Assembly: GCA_947625765.1 (NCBI GenBank)
Contig: CANQPP010000013.1
Coordinates: 1 to 53,873, forward strand
DNA: 53,873 nt
Direction of reading: 5' to 3'
DNA from: an uncultured Clostridia bacterium
GTDB lineage: Bacteria; Bacillota; Clostridia; Christensenellales; UBA1750
Part shown: in pieces, positions 41,726 through 50,641 of the stretch
How positions within the stretch are numbered: position 1 is the first letter of the stretch
How the letters are laid out: the number at the start of each line of letters is the position of its first letter
Notes under the pieces: model-generated
Seen by the model: only the letters and a program-made list of their open reading frames with translations
Databases searched by the model: none
What the model was told of the DNA's origin: nothing
Translations under genes and position numbers: made by a program

Positions 41726-42637
41726 ATGTCCAAGGAAAAAACGCTTCCTGCCCCCCGGGTACGCAAGGAGAACCGCATCAACCGCTTCGGTGTCTTCGAC
41801 TTCATCCTGGTGACGCTGTTGTCCATTCTGGGGCTTATGATCGTCTATCCGTTTTATAACACGATCCTGGTTTCCATCGTGCCCCAGGCAGAGTATGTGC
41901 GCCAGCCCTTTATGCTCTGGCCATCGTCGATCACCTGGGAGTGCTATGAGTTCGTGTTCGACTCGCCTCTGCTGCTCAACTCCATGTGGAACTCCGCGAA
42001 GCTCACCTTTGTGGGAACGATCTACAACATGGTGTTGACCGTGCTCATGGCCTACGCATTCACCAAACCCATTCCCGGCCGCAACTTCTTCCGTTTCCTC
42101 ATGGTGTTCACCATGTACTTCGGCGGCGGCCTGGTCCCCACGTATCTGTTGTACAAGGGCCTGGGACTGGTGGGCAACTTCTGGGTAATGGTGCTGCCTT
42201 CGGGCATTTCCGTGACCTATATGCTCATTGTTTCCTCCAACATGTCCTCGCTCCCTGCGGAGCTGGAGGAATCCGCCCAGATCGACGGGGCGACGGATGT
42301 CAGCATCCTGTTTCGCATCATCCTGCCTCTGACGCTGCCCATCCTCGCCACATTCACATTGTACTACGCGGTGGAACGCTGGAACGAGTGGTATTCCGCC
42401 ATGCTGTACCTGAAGGACTATGAAATGTGGCCTCTGCAGCTCACGCTGCGTCAGATCATCTCCAGCGCCAACTTCATTTCTACCCAAGCCATGACCGGCG
42501 ACATCCGGCCCCCGACATACGGCGAGGGCATCAAGATGGCCTGTATCGTGGTCACGGTCTTCCCTCTGATGGCGCTGTATCCGTTCCTGCAAAGGTACTT
42601 CCTGACCGGCCTCACCTTGGGCGCCGTGAAGGGATGA
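41726..42637 (+). CDS. Carbohydrate ABC transporter permease (LplC/YtcP type)
   Basis: A 303-residue permease with six membrane segments and the EAA motif E-E-S-A-Q-I-D-G-A-T-D-V-S-I-L-F-R-I-I-L-P near 185-205. It pairs with the permease just upstream. The ending A-V-K-G is typical of this family. It precedes the solute-binding protein gene by 74 bp. Confidence 0.92.
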   Translation: MSKEKTLPAPRVRKENRINRFGVFDFILVTLLSILGLMIVYPFYNTILVSIVPQAEYVRQPFMLWPSSITWECYEFVFDSPLLLNSMWNSAKLTFVGTIYNMVLTVLMAYAFTKPIPGRNFFRFLMVFTMYFGGGLVPTYLLYKGLGLVGNFWVMVLPSGISVTYMLIVSSNMSSLPAELEESAQIDGATDVSILFRIILPLTLPILATFTLYYAVERWNEWYSAMLYLKDYEMWPLQLTLRQIISSANFISTQAMTGDIRPPTYGEGIKMACIVVTVFPLMALYPFLQRYFLTGLTLGAVKG

Positions 42638-42711
42638 CCTTTAGCTCCCACAGGTTTCCTGCGCGCCGTCAGGCGACGCATGAAATAAAAATAAACAAGG
42701 AGGAAAACCCA

Positions 42712-44379
42712 ATGCGCAAGAAATTGACTTGCCTGCTGCTTGCTGCGCTGATGGCCCTGGGCCTGGCTGCGTGCCAACCTGCCGCCAACAGTGAAAGCCC
42801 AGCTGCTCCCGAAGCGCCCGCGCAGACCACGAACGAGGGTAGCGAAGAACAACAGGCCCCGCAGGAGGAGGCCCCGGAAGAGGCGCCTGCGACGTCCGCC
42901 TACGACACCCACCTGACCATCAGCATGGACGTGCTGGATGCGGAAAAGACCAACGTTACTGCTAAGGACGCCTGGTTCCGCGAGAAGTTCAACATCGACT
43001 GGGATCTGATCCCCGTCACCTGGGGCGACTGGAACGAGCGCGTGCGCGCCTGGGTCGCCGCTGACGACATGCCCGACATCCTCTGGTGGGACATGAAGAC
43101 CAACTACACCAACGAGTTCAGGACCTGGGCCAACGCCGGTGCGTTCCGTGCGATCCCCGCTGACCTGAGCAATTGGCCCAACCTGCAGGCCCTGCGCGAG
43201 AAGCTCATCACGGACGATACCATGCTTACCGTGAACGGCGAGCTGTATGGCTGGCCGGCCTCCCGCCAGAACCCTGATTGGTTGGAGAACGCTTACTATT
43301 GCATGTTTGCCTATCGCCGCGACTGGGCCAAGGCCGTCGGCCTCTACAAGGAAGGCGACGCTTACACCTGGGACGAGGTCAAGGCGATGATCAAGGCTGT
43401 GCAGGAGCAGGATCCCGGCCAGAACGGCGTGGGCAACACCATTGGCATCACCTCTGAGACCTGGGCGTTCCCCGGCGTGTTCATGGAGATCCTGGGCATG
43501 GCTGACGACCGCAATGGTTATGTGAAGGATGAGAATGGCGATTACATCCCCTACTTCACCACCGATACTTATCGTCAGGAACTCAAGTTCGTGACCGATC
43601 TCTTCCAGGAGGGCTATATCTGGAAGGATCAGGTCGTGGATTCCGGCTCTGACGGTGTGAACCACTTCACCGCCGGCACCGCCTTCATGTTCCTGGGCAA
43701 CAACTCCGCTTCCTGGTTCTCCGGCACTGCGTATCCCAAGATGGTGGATACCGGCGTGGTCTCCTCCAGTGACGATGTGGCGCCCATGATCGTGTACTCC
43801 CCCGTCGACAACAAGAGCTTCTGGCTCACGGAGACCGAGGACTACTGGACCGTGGCGCACCTGAACCACAATGTGGACGACGAGAAGCTGACCCGTATCC
43901 TGGATATGTGGAACTGGCTCGGCTCCGAGGAAGGCCGTATCTTCTCCGTGGCCGGACTGGAAGGTCAGGACTACGAAGTGAACCCGGACGGCACCTACAC
44001 CATTCTGTGGGAAAAGGGCGAAGATGGCAACTACATCTCTCCCTATGCGGATACCGCTAGCAACATCTACACCCCGCCTGCCCTTGTCCCCGCCCCCAAC
44101 GAGACCTCCCGTATGGACGGCTACAATGCCTTCGCGGCTATTTATGAGTTCATGCAGACCTCTCCCGATTACCATGTCCATAAGCTGAACTGGGATCTGC
44201 TCACCTTTGACGGCGAACAGTATGCCAACTACGGCGCCTTTGATTCCGACGTGAAGGCGAAGATCACTGAGATCATCGCTGGCGGCGGAGATGTGGACGC
44301 CCAGTGGGATGCGTTCCTGGCTGAGATGGAGCCCAAGTGGCAGCCTGTGGCCGCCGAGCTGAAGGCACAGCTGGGCTGA
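42712..44379 (+). CDS. Extracellular solute-binding lipoprotein of the ABC importer (LplA type)
   Basis: A 555-residue lipoprotein. It has a lipoprotein signal with L-G-L-A-A-C (Cys21 as lipidation site, cut by LspA), then a 45-residue Ala/Glu/Pro/Gln linker and a two-lobed binding domain of the 500-residue LplA kind. Many aromatic residues (W-Y-F rich clefts such as W-W-D-M, W-L-G-S) fit oligosaccharide binding. The start ATG 42712 has AAGGAGGAAA upstream. It completes the importer with the two permeases; the terminator at 44421 follows. Confidence 0.93.
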   Translation: MRKKLTCLLLAALMALGLAACQPAANSESPAAPEAPAQTTNEGSEEQQAPQEEAPEEAPATSAYDTHLTISMDVLDAEKTNVTAKDAWFREKFNIDWDLIPVTWGDWNERVRAWVAADDMPDILWWDMKTNYTNEFRTWANAGAFRAIPADLSNWPNLQALREKLITDDTMLTVNGELYGWPASRQNPDWLENAYYCMFAYRRDWAKAVGLYKEGDAYTWDEVKAMIKAVQEQDPGQNGVGNTIGITSETWAFPGVFMEILGMADDRNGYVKDENGDYIPYFTTDTYRQELKFVTDLFQEGYIWKDQVVDSGSDGVNHFTAGTAFMFLGNNSASWFSGTAYPKMVDTGVVSSSDDVAPMIVYSPVDNKSFWLTETEDYWTVAHLNHNVDDEKLTRILDMWNWLGSEEGRIFSVAGLEGQDYEVNPDGTYTILWEKGEDGNYISPYADTASNIYTPPALVPAPNETSRMDGYNAFAAIYEFMQTSPDYHVHKLNWDLLTFDGEQYANYGAFDSDVKAKITEIIAGGGDVDAQWDAFLAEMEPKWQPVAAELKAQLG

Positions 44380-44420
44380 TAAACAGCCGCGATCCGCGGC
44401 AGGGATAGGAACCAACTGAA

Positions 44421-44464
44421 AACGCCCCATCGGAGTTTTGATGCTCCGATGGGGCGCATTTTAT
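44421..44464. terminator. Bidirectional terminator between the importer and the dipeptidase
   Basis: CGCCCCATCGGAG / CTCCGATGGGGCG, 13-bp perfect stem, then CATTTTATT; it lies between convergent genes. Confidence 0.88.
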
Positions 44465-44476
44465 TCTGTCAAGGCT

Positions 44477-45925
44477 TTACGCGTTCTGCCCGGCCAGGGC
44501 GGCGAGGGCGTGGAGGAAGATGTGGCCGGAGAGGTAGAAGTCGCGCAGGGCGAGGTGTTCGCCGGCCTCGTGCATGCCGCCGGAGGTCTCGCCGGGCAGG
44601 GCCTCCGCGCCGAAGGCGACGCAGTTGTCCATGCTGCGGGCGTAGGTGCCGCCGCCCATGCTGAGGGGCGGGGCGTTATCGCCGGTCATCTCGCGGTAGG
44701 TGGAGAGCAGCGTCTGCACCAGCGGATGGTCGCTGGAGAGGTACAGGGGCTTGCTGTACGAGCGGGTGGACGCCTCCACACCGCTGCCCTGCAGAGCGCC
44801 CTGGATGCGGGCAAGCACATCCTCGCCGGTGAAGGTGACGGGCTGGCGGATGTCCAGCATGGCGGTGAGACGGCCCTCTTCCAGCGTCAGGAGCCCCAGA
44901 TTCATGGTCAGCGGCCCGGAGGGCTCGTCGCAGATGTCCGCGTTCAGGCCGTGGCCGTCGTAGCCGCGCTCCAGAGGAAGGGCGTTCTTGAGGGTCGTAA
45001 AGACCTTTGCTTCCTCATCCGTTAAGGGCAGGCCCGCGCCGACCAGCAGCTCCAGCGCCCTGGAGATCGCGTTCACGCCCTTTTCGGGCATGGCCGCGTG
45101 GGAAGCTAGGCCGGGCACGTCCACGACGAGCAGGCCGTCCGCCTCGCCCAAGACAAGCCCCTCGCAGAGGGCGGACAGCTGCTGTTTGACCCCTTCTACG
45201 TCCTTGACGGCCAGGGAGAGCTGGCAGTGGTTGGGCACCACGTTCACCACCGTGCCCGCGCGGATCGCGCGCACGACGCCGTCCTTCGGCAGGGAGGCGG
45301 TCAGCTCCACGCGGTGGATGCCCTTTTCCGCATAGACCACGGGGAAGCTGCCGTCGGGCGAGAAGCCGTAGTCCGGCATGCCGATCTTCTTCTTGTAGTA
45401 GGCCATGTCGGAGGAGCCGCGCTCCTCGTCGCAGCCCATGATGAGCCGGATGCGGTGCTTGAGCGGGAAGCCCGCCTCCTTGAGCACCCGCAGGCAGTAC
45501 AGCATGAGCACGCAGGCGTTCTTGTCGTCCGTCACGCCCCGGCCGATCAGGAAGCCGTCCTTGAGCACGGGCGCGAAGGGGTCCGTCTGCCAGCCCTCTC
45601 CCGGGGGAACGACGTCCAGGTGGCAGAGCACGCCCAATGTCTGCTCGCCTTCCCCTAAGTCAACGTGGCAGGCGTAGCCGTCCACGTCCAAAGCGGGCAG
45701 GCCGAAGTCCGCGGCGCGGCGGAGCATGTAGTTCAGCGCCCGGCGGTTCTCCGCCCCAAAGGGGGCGTTCGGCGCGGCGGGGCCGTTGACGGAGGGGATG
45801 GCGCATAAGGCGCACAGGTCCAGCAGCATCTCCTGCTTGTAGGAATCAAAAAGCGTATCCAACTGTGTGAACGGCAATGTGGTGTTTCCTCCCTTCGGCG
45901 GGCCTTGTGTGTCCACGGAACTCAT
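44477..45925 (-). CDS. pepV: M20-family dipeptidase (PepV/Sapep type)
   Basis: A 482-residue metallopeptidase. Metal ligands appear in V-L-C-H-L-D-V-V-P (His/Asp pair, about 100), D-D-K-N (about 132) and D-E-E-R-G-S-S-D (about 165), with the catalytic Glu in the last. The lid domain and the final M-H-E-A-G-E His are present. It releases amino acids from dipeptides in the cytoplasm. Two starts are possible: ATG 45925 (AAGGAG twelve bases away) or TTG 45877 (GGGAGG ten bases away); the latter gives 466 residues, the usual length. I report the longer form without certainty. Confidence 0.93.
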   Translation of the reverse strand: MSSVDTQGPPKGGNTTLPFTQLDTLFDSYKQEMLLDLCALCAIPSVNGPAAPNAPFGAENRRALNYMLRRAADFGLPALDVDGYACHVDLGEGEQTLGVLCHLDVVPPGEGWQTDPFAPVLKDGFLIGRGVTDDKNACVLMLYCLRVLKEAGFPLKHRIRLIMGCDEERGSSDMAYYKKKIGMPDYGFSPDGSFPVVYAEKGIHRVELTASLPKDGVVRAIRAGTVVNVVPNHCQLSLAVKDVEGVKQQLSALCEGLVLGEADGLLVVDVPGLASHAAMPEKGVNAISRALELLVGAGLPLTDEEAKVFTTLKNALPLERGYDGHGLNADICDEPSGPLTMNLGLLTLEEGRLTAMLDIRQPVTFTGEDVLARIQGALQGSGVEASTRSYSKPLYLSSDHPLVQTLLSTYREMTGDNAPPLSMGGGTYARSMDNCVAFGAEALPGETSGGMHEAGEHLALRDFYLSGHIFLHALAALAGQNA

Positions 45926-46166
45926 GCCCTTATCCTACTCCTTTTTGGGGAAAATGTACATCCCCATTTCTTGAGAGGGAAAGGGGGCACTTTTTGTGTT
46001 GGCGACACAAAAACGCAAGGGGAAACGCGTTTATAAAGGGAACAGGAAACTATGCGCCTGTGTTAAGTTAAGAAGCGCAAGGATTTTCCCGATGGGAAGG
46101 AGAATACATAAGGATCCCCTTTTTTCGTTACACAAAAAGACGGTCGTATTTCGGGGAGGTCGGAGG

Positions 46167-49100
46167 ATGCCGGTCGGCAGGAAGATGCTGGAAGAAATGG
46201 GCGCTTCTGCGGAGCTGCTCGCCTCGGCGGAGCTGCTCATGCGCAGGGGACAGCTGCGCCGCGCCCAGGCCGTGGGCGAGGTCGAGGTGCGCGCGACGGT
46301 CCTGTGCGGCGCGGGGGAGGAAAACGTCCGCGTGCGCCTGGACGCGGAAGGCGGCCTGCGGGAGTTCGGCTGCAGCTGCGGGAAGGCGCAAAATGCCCCT
46401 TGCGTGCACGTGGCGGCGCTGTGCCTGTACTTGACGCCCACTATGCGCGCGGAGCTGCTGGCCCGGGAGCGGGGCGCCTTCGCCCAGGAGCTGTCGGCGT
46501 ATTTTGCCTCCGCCGCGCCGCAGCCGCGCAGCGCCTGCCTGCGGGCGGAGATGCACATACAGCCCGCGAACGGGGCGGAGCCTGCCCGCGCGGCCCTGCG
46601 CGTGGGTGGGGAGCGGATGTACGTGGTGCGCGCCCTGCACCCCTTTTTGGAGGACTACTTCTCCCGCAAGGGGACGATCCTGCTGGGAAAAAGCGCGGCC
46701 ATCGACCCGGAGGAGCAGTGCTTCCCCCCGGCGGATGAAAAGGCACTGCGGTACCTTTTGGACTGCGCGCGGGCGCGGGCGCTGGCCCTTGGGGAAACGC
46801 GGCTGCGCGAAAAGACGCTGCCTTTGGAGGACGGCCAGCTGGGCACGCTGCTGGAACTTTTGCGGGCCCGCGAGTTCTTCCTCATGGACAGGGGCCGCAG
46901 CCGCCGCGTGCCGGGCGTCACGCTAGAGCCGCCCGCGCTGCGCCTGTGCTTCCGCCTGGACGGCGGCGTGGTGGAGATGGAGGCCCATCTGCCACAGGAG
47001 CTGCGGCCCCTCACAAAGGACGGCCGCTTCGTGCTGGCGGACGGCAAGCTGCACAGGCTGGATGAGGCCTGGGCCCGGCTTCTGCGCCCCTTCTTTGGCC
47101 GCGGCGGGCGGAGCGTGTGCCGCTTCCGCAGGCAGGAGGGAGAGGAGCTGCTGGGCGAGCTGCTGGCTGTCTGCCCGGAGAAGGAGGCAGTGGAGCTGGA
47201 TGAGGCGCTCTCGGCCCAGGTGGCACGGGGGGATCTCGTCTCTCGGCTGCGACTGGACGCGGGCGGCGGCGAGATCCTGGCCCGCGTGGAGTTCGACTAC
47301 GGCGGCCGCACGCTGGACCCCTTCCGCAGGGGGCCGGGCGAGGGCGGCCTGCTGCTGCGCGACCATACCGGGGAGCGGCGCGTGCTGGAGCTGCTGTCCG
47401 CCTACGGCTTTCTGGTGCGGCCGGGCGAGGCGCATCTGGCCGGGACGGCGGCCTGCTGCCGCTTCCTGGAAGAAGGCGTGCCGGAGATGGAGAAGCTGGC
47501 GGAGGTGTACGCCACCCGCGCCCTGCTGAACCTAAAGCCCCGCCGCGTCCGCCCCTCGGGCAGGCTGGGCCGAAAGGGGCGCTCCCTGTGGTTCTATCTG
47601 GAGGCCGAGGGCGTGACGGCGGAGGACTACGAGGAGATCTTCCGCGCCCTGCGGGAGAGGAAGCGCTATGTGCGCCTGAAGTCCGGCGCCTTCCTGACGC
47701 TGGCCCCGGAGGACGGCTGGGCGGGCGTTCGGACGCTGGTTTTGGAGAGCGAGGAGGCCGCGCCCGAGGGGCTGCGCTTCCCGGAGGCGCGCGCGGCGTA
47801 CCTGCCCGAGGTCTTAAAGGACATGCAGATCGAAACGCAGGTGGAGGAGAGCGTGCGCACGCTGCTGCGGGGCCTGCAGGAGCCGCCGGAGGCGGACTGC
47901 CCCATCGAGGGCCTGCGGCCCTACCAGAGACGCGGCTTCCGCTGGCTGCACTTCCTGGCCGCGCAGGGCCTGGGCGGCATACTGGCCGACGACATGGGCC
48001 TGGGCAAGACCGTGCAGGCGCTGGCGCTGTTCGTGCGGCGCAAGCGGGACGGCGAAACGCAGCCCTGCCTGGTGGTCGCGCCCACGTCGCTTTTGTACAA
48101 CTGGCTGTACGAGGCGCGCCGCTTCGCGCCGGAGCTGCGGGCCGTGGTGCTGAGCGGCCAGCAGCAGGAGCGGCGGGAGATGTGTGAGGACTTGGAGGGC
48201 GTGGACGTGGTGGTCTGCTCCTACGCCCAGCTGCGGCGGGACGCGGACTTCCTCTCGGAGAGGGAGTGGAGCTGCCTCATCTTGGACGAGGCCCAGCAGA
48301 TCAAGAATGCCTCCACCATGGCCGCGGCGGGCGCGCGCAGGCTGCGCGCCAAGGCCCGCTTCGCCCTGACCGGCACGCCCATGGAGAACCACTTAGGCGA
48401 GCTGTGGTCCCTGCTGGACTGCGTGCTGCCGGGCTACCTGTTCGGTCGGCAGGAGTTCCAGCGGCGCTTTGGCGAGGGGCAGAACGCCGGGCAGCTGGCC
48501 GCGCTGCTGCGGCCCTTCCTGCTGCGCAGGGTGAAGAAGGACGTATTGCAGGAGCTGCCGGACAAGTGGGAGCAGACGCTGGCGTGCAGCCTGCCGCCGG
48601 AGCAGCGGAGGCTGTACGACGCGGAGCTGGCCCGCGCCCGCGACCTGATGGACGGGGAGAGGAACCACCGCAACATCCGCGTTTTGGCCTCGATCACACG
48701 GCTGCGGGAGCTGTGCTGCCACCCGAAGCTCTGCTACGAGGGGTACCTGGGCGGCAGCGCGAAGATGGAGCTGGCCGTGCAGCTGGTGCTGGCCCTGCGC
48801 GAGGGCGGGCACCGGGCGCTGCTGTTCTCCCAGTTCACCTCCCTGCTGGCGCTGCTGCGGGAGCGGCTGGAGAAGGAGGAAGTGCCCTATCTGTACCTGG
48901 ACGGCGACACGCCCGCGAAGGAGCGGGCGGAGCTATGCAGCGCCTTCAACGAGGGGGATGCGCCGCTGTTCCTCATAAGCCTTAGGGCGGGGGGATTCGG
49001 CCTCAACCTCACCGCCGCGGACAGCGTGATCCACTTCGACCCCTGGTGGAACCCGGCCGTGGAGGACCAGGCCACCGACCGCGCCCACCGCATCGGCCAG

Positions 49101-49265
49101 AAGAACAAGGTGCACGTCTATAAGCTCATCGCCCAGGACACCATCGAGGAGAAGGTGCTGGCCCTGCAGGAGGAGAAGAAGGCGCTGATCGACGCGGTGG
49201 TGCGGCCCGGCGAGGCGCTGCCCGCCGCCCTGACGGAGGAGGACCTGCGCCGCCTGTTCGAGTGA
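46167..49265 (+). CDS. SWIM zinc-finger SNF2-family helicase (Swi2/Snf2)
   Basis: A 1032-residue protein. A SWIM finger C-S-C-G...C-V-H sits at about 68-80. A middle region of about 450 residues (bacterial SNF2-associated) leads to the two RecA lobes: D-D-M-G-L-G-K-T (Walker A, about 606-613), D-E-A-Q (about 706-709), and C-terminal S-L-R-A-G-G-F-G-L-N-L-T-A-A-D and D-P-W-W-N-P-A-V-E-D-Q-A-T-D-R-A-H-R-I-G-Q (motifs V and VI). It is an ATP-driven translocase that remodels protein-DNA complexes. It is not placed in a restriction or defence cluster here. ATG 46167 follows GGGGAGGT. Confidence 0.93.
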   Translation: MPVGRKMLEEMGASAELLASAELLMRRGQLRRAQAVGEVEVRATVLCGAGEENVRVRLDAEGGLREFGCSCGKAQNAPCVHVAALCLYLTPTMRAELLARERGAFAQELSAYFASAAPQPRSACLRAEMHIQPANGAEPARAALRVGGERMYVVRALHPFLEDYFSRKGTILLGKSAAIDPEEQCFPPADEKALRYLLDCARARALALGETRLREKTLPLEDGQLGTLLELLRAREFFLMDRGRSRRVPGVTLEPPALRLCFRLDGGVVEMEAHLPQELRPLTKDGRFVLADGKLHRLDEAWARLLRPFFGRGGRSVCRFRRQEGEELLGELLAVCPEKEAVELDEALSAQVARGDLVSRLRLDAGGGEILARVEFDYGGRTLDPFRRGPGEGGLLLRDHTGERRVLELLSAYGFLVRPGEAHLAGTAACCRFLEEGVPEMEKLAEVYATRALLNLKPRRVRPSGRLGRKGRSLWFYLEAEGVTAEDYEEIFRALRERKRYVRLKSGAFLTLAPEDGWAGVRTLVLESEEAAPEGLRFPEARAAYLPEVLKDMQIETQVEESVRTLLRGLQEPPEADCPIEGLRPYQRRGFRWLHFLAAQGLGGILADDMGLGKTVQALALFVRRKRDGETQPCLVVAPTSLLYNWLYEARRFAPELRAVVLSGQQQERREMCEDLEGVDVVVCSYAQLRRDADFLSEREWSCLILDEAQQIKNASTMAAAGARRLRAKARFALTGTPMENHLGELWSLLDCVLPGYLFGRQEFQRRFGEGQNAGQLAALLRPFLLRRVKKDVLQELPDKWEQTLACSLPPEQRRLYDAELARARDLMDGERNHRNIRVLASITRLRELCCHPKLCYEGYLGGSAKMELAVQLVLALREGGHRALLFSQFTSLLALLRERLEKEEVPYLYLDGDTPAKERAELCSAFNEGDAPLFLISLRAGGFGLNLTAADSVIHFDPWWNPAVEDQATDRAHRIGQKNKVHVYKLIAQDTIEEKVLALQEEKKALIDAVVRPGEALPAALTEEDLRRLFE

Positions 49266-49303
49266 GGAAAGGCGCAGAGGTACTTATAATAGAAGGAAGA
49301 AGG

Positions 49304-49338
49304 AAGCCCGCGTCCCTGTGAAGGGAGGCGGGCTTTTG
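49304..49338 (+). terminator. Terminator of the SNF2 gene
   Basis: AAGCCCGC / GCGGGCTT with inner TCCCT/AGGGA and loop GTGA, then TTTGTT. Confidence 0.85.
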
Positions 49339-49606
49339 TTGGTTTTCGCAAGACGGCAAGGCGGCAACAAGGGAAAGAAAGGCCCGCATTTCGCGGAGCG
49401 GTTTTCTTCGATTGAAAATGGGCGGCGGGGGAGGCGGGCTTTCTTCTATTTAGTAGAATGGAAGGGGTCTTGCGGGGCTGATCTCTTTAGTGGTGGTTCA
49501 TGGAGTGCGGTCCTTAGAAGAACGGTTTCGATGAGGGCAGTTTCTGGGAGGTCAGGCGCGGGCGCGGCGGCGCGGAAATTTCTTCAAAAAAAGTTGGGGA
49601 ACACTC
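49339..49606. other. Non-coding spacer upstream of PadR operon 2
   Basis: No gene, repeat or clear structure is seen, apart from the promoter/operator at its end. Confidence 0.6.
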
Positions 49607-49639
49607 TTGACAAACAATATTATATTTTTTATAATATTG
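49607..49639 (+). promoter_or_regulatory. Consensus promoter with a perfect inverted-repeat operator (PadR operon 2)
   Basis: TTGACA (49607-49612), 17-base spacer, TATAAT (49630-49635), both boxes fully consensus. CAATATTATA-TTTTT-TATAATATTG (49615-49639) is a perfect 10-bp inverted repeat spanning the spacer and the -10. AAAGGAGG and the padR ATG follow within 34 bases, so repression by the PadR product is likely. Confidence 0.88.
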
Positions 49640-49668
49640 CACAAAGAAAAGGAAAGGAGGTCTGCCCG

Positions 49669-50022
49669 ATGTCGCTGCCCGTGAGCGCTCCCCTTTTGGA
49701 GGCCTGCGTTTTGGCCATCCTGGAGCGGGAGGATACCTACGGCTATCTGATCACCCAGCGGCTGGTGGCCGCCACGGGGGTCTCGGAATCGGCCCTGTAC
49801 CCGGTTTTGCGCAGGCTGCAGAAGGAGGGGGCGCTGGAGACCTACGACGTGGCCATCTCCGGCCGCAACCGCCGCTACTACCACCTAAGCCCCATGGGCC
49901 GGGCGCTGCTGCGGCAGTACCTGGAGGAGTGGGAAAGCTACAAGAGCGGTCTGGACGAGATCCTGCGGGGCGATACCGCAGAAACCAACACGGAGGGAGG
50001 TGCCGGCGATGACCCGCGATGA
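49669..50022 (+). CDS. PadR family transcriptional regulator (operon 2)
   Basis: A 117-residue winged-helix protein: E-A-C-V-L-A-I-L-E-R-E-D-T-Y-G-Y-L-I at about 11-28, recognition helix V-S-E-S-A-L-Y-P-V-L-R-R-L-Q (about 38-51), and wing G-R-N-R-R-Y-Y-H-L-S (about 65-74). It is the paralogue of the regulator at 29032. The ATG is preceded by AAAGGAGG. Its last codons overlap the HAAS gene by 14 bases. Confidence 0.93.
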   Translation: MSLPVSAPLLEACVLAILEREDTYGYLITQRLVAATGVSESALYPVLRRLQKEGALETYDVAISGRNRRYYHLSPMGRALLRQYLEEWESYKSGLDEILRGDTAETNTEGGAGDDPR

Positions 50023-50641
50023 ATTTTTGCAGGCGCTGCGCCGGGAGCTGTCGCCCCTTTCCCCGGAGGAAAGGGATGCGGCCGTCAACTACTACGAGGA
50101 GTTCCTGGCAGACGCCGAGGACGAGGGCGTCGCCATCGAGAAGCTGGGCAGCCCCCAGTTGATCGCCCAGCGCATTTTGCAGGAAAACGGCGTGGCCGTG
50201 CCCGTCCAAACGCCGGAGCGCGCGCCCGCGGCCAAGACGCCCTACTATAAGTCGGTGTGGTTCTGGCTCTGCGTGGTCCTCACGCTGCCCGTGACGCTGC
50301 CCGTGGCGCTGGGCCTTGCCGCGGCGGCCGTCGCCATCGTGGCGGGGCTCGGCATCACGGCGCTGGCGCTCATCGTCGCCTTCTACGCGGCCATGGCGGC
50401 GCTCACCGTGGCGGGTGTGTTCCTGTGCGTCTGGAGCTTCCCCTGCCTGCATCTTTCCATTCCCCTGTTCGTGATGCTGCTGGGCTTTGGCGTGTGCATG
50501 GTCGGGCTGGGGGTGCTCACGGGCCTGGGCACGGTGTCCGCTTGCGTGGGGCTTTCCCGCTGCATAAGAAACGCGCGGAAAAAGAAAAGGGAAGCGCGCG
50601 CCGCAAAAGCGGCGCTCAAGAAGGGAGGCGATCCGGCGTGA
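50009..50641 (+). CDS. HAAS/DUF1700 domain membrane protein (operon 2)
   Basis: A 210-residue protein with the N-terminal HAAS module (M-T-R-D-E-F-L-Q-A-L-R-R-E-L, Y-Y-E-E-F-L-A-D-A) and four hydrophobic segments from about 90 to 190, ending in a basic tail. It is the counterpart of the gene at 28437. ATG 50009 has GGAGGGAGG eight bases upstream. Its stop overlaps the next gene's GTG start (GTGA). Confidence 0.88.
   Translation: MTRDEFLQALRRELSPLSPEERDAAVNYYEEFLADAEDEGVAIEKLGSPQLIAQRILQENGVAVPVQTPERAPAAKTPYYKSVWFWLCVVLTLPVTLPVALGLAAAAVAIVAGLGITALALIVAFYAAMAALTVAGVFLCVWSFPCLHLSIPLFVMLLGFGVCMVGLGVLTGLGTVSACVGLSRCIRNARKKKREARAAKAALKKGGDPA

Noticed and set aside
42451-44430. Long minus-strand frame opposite the solute-binding protein
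   Set aside because: It is a shadow of the lipoprotein gene, which has a signal peptide, lipobox and ribosome binding site.
46167-49265. SNF2 helicase as part of a phage-defence island (DISARM-like)
   Set aside because: No methyltransferase, DUF1998, nuclease or other defence gene lies nearby; the neighbours are a dipeptidase and a PadR operon.
49318-49668. Longer N-terminus for the second PadR protein
   Set aside because: The extra 117 codons would cross the promoter, the inverted repeat and the terminator; ATG 49669 has a strong ribosome binding site.
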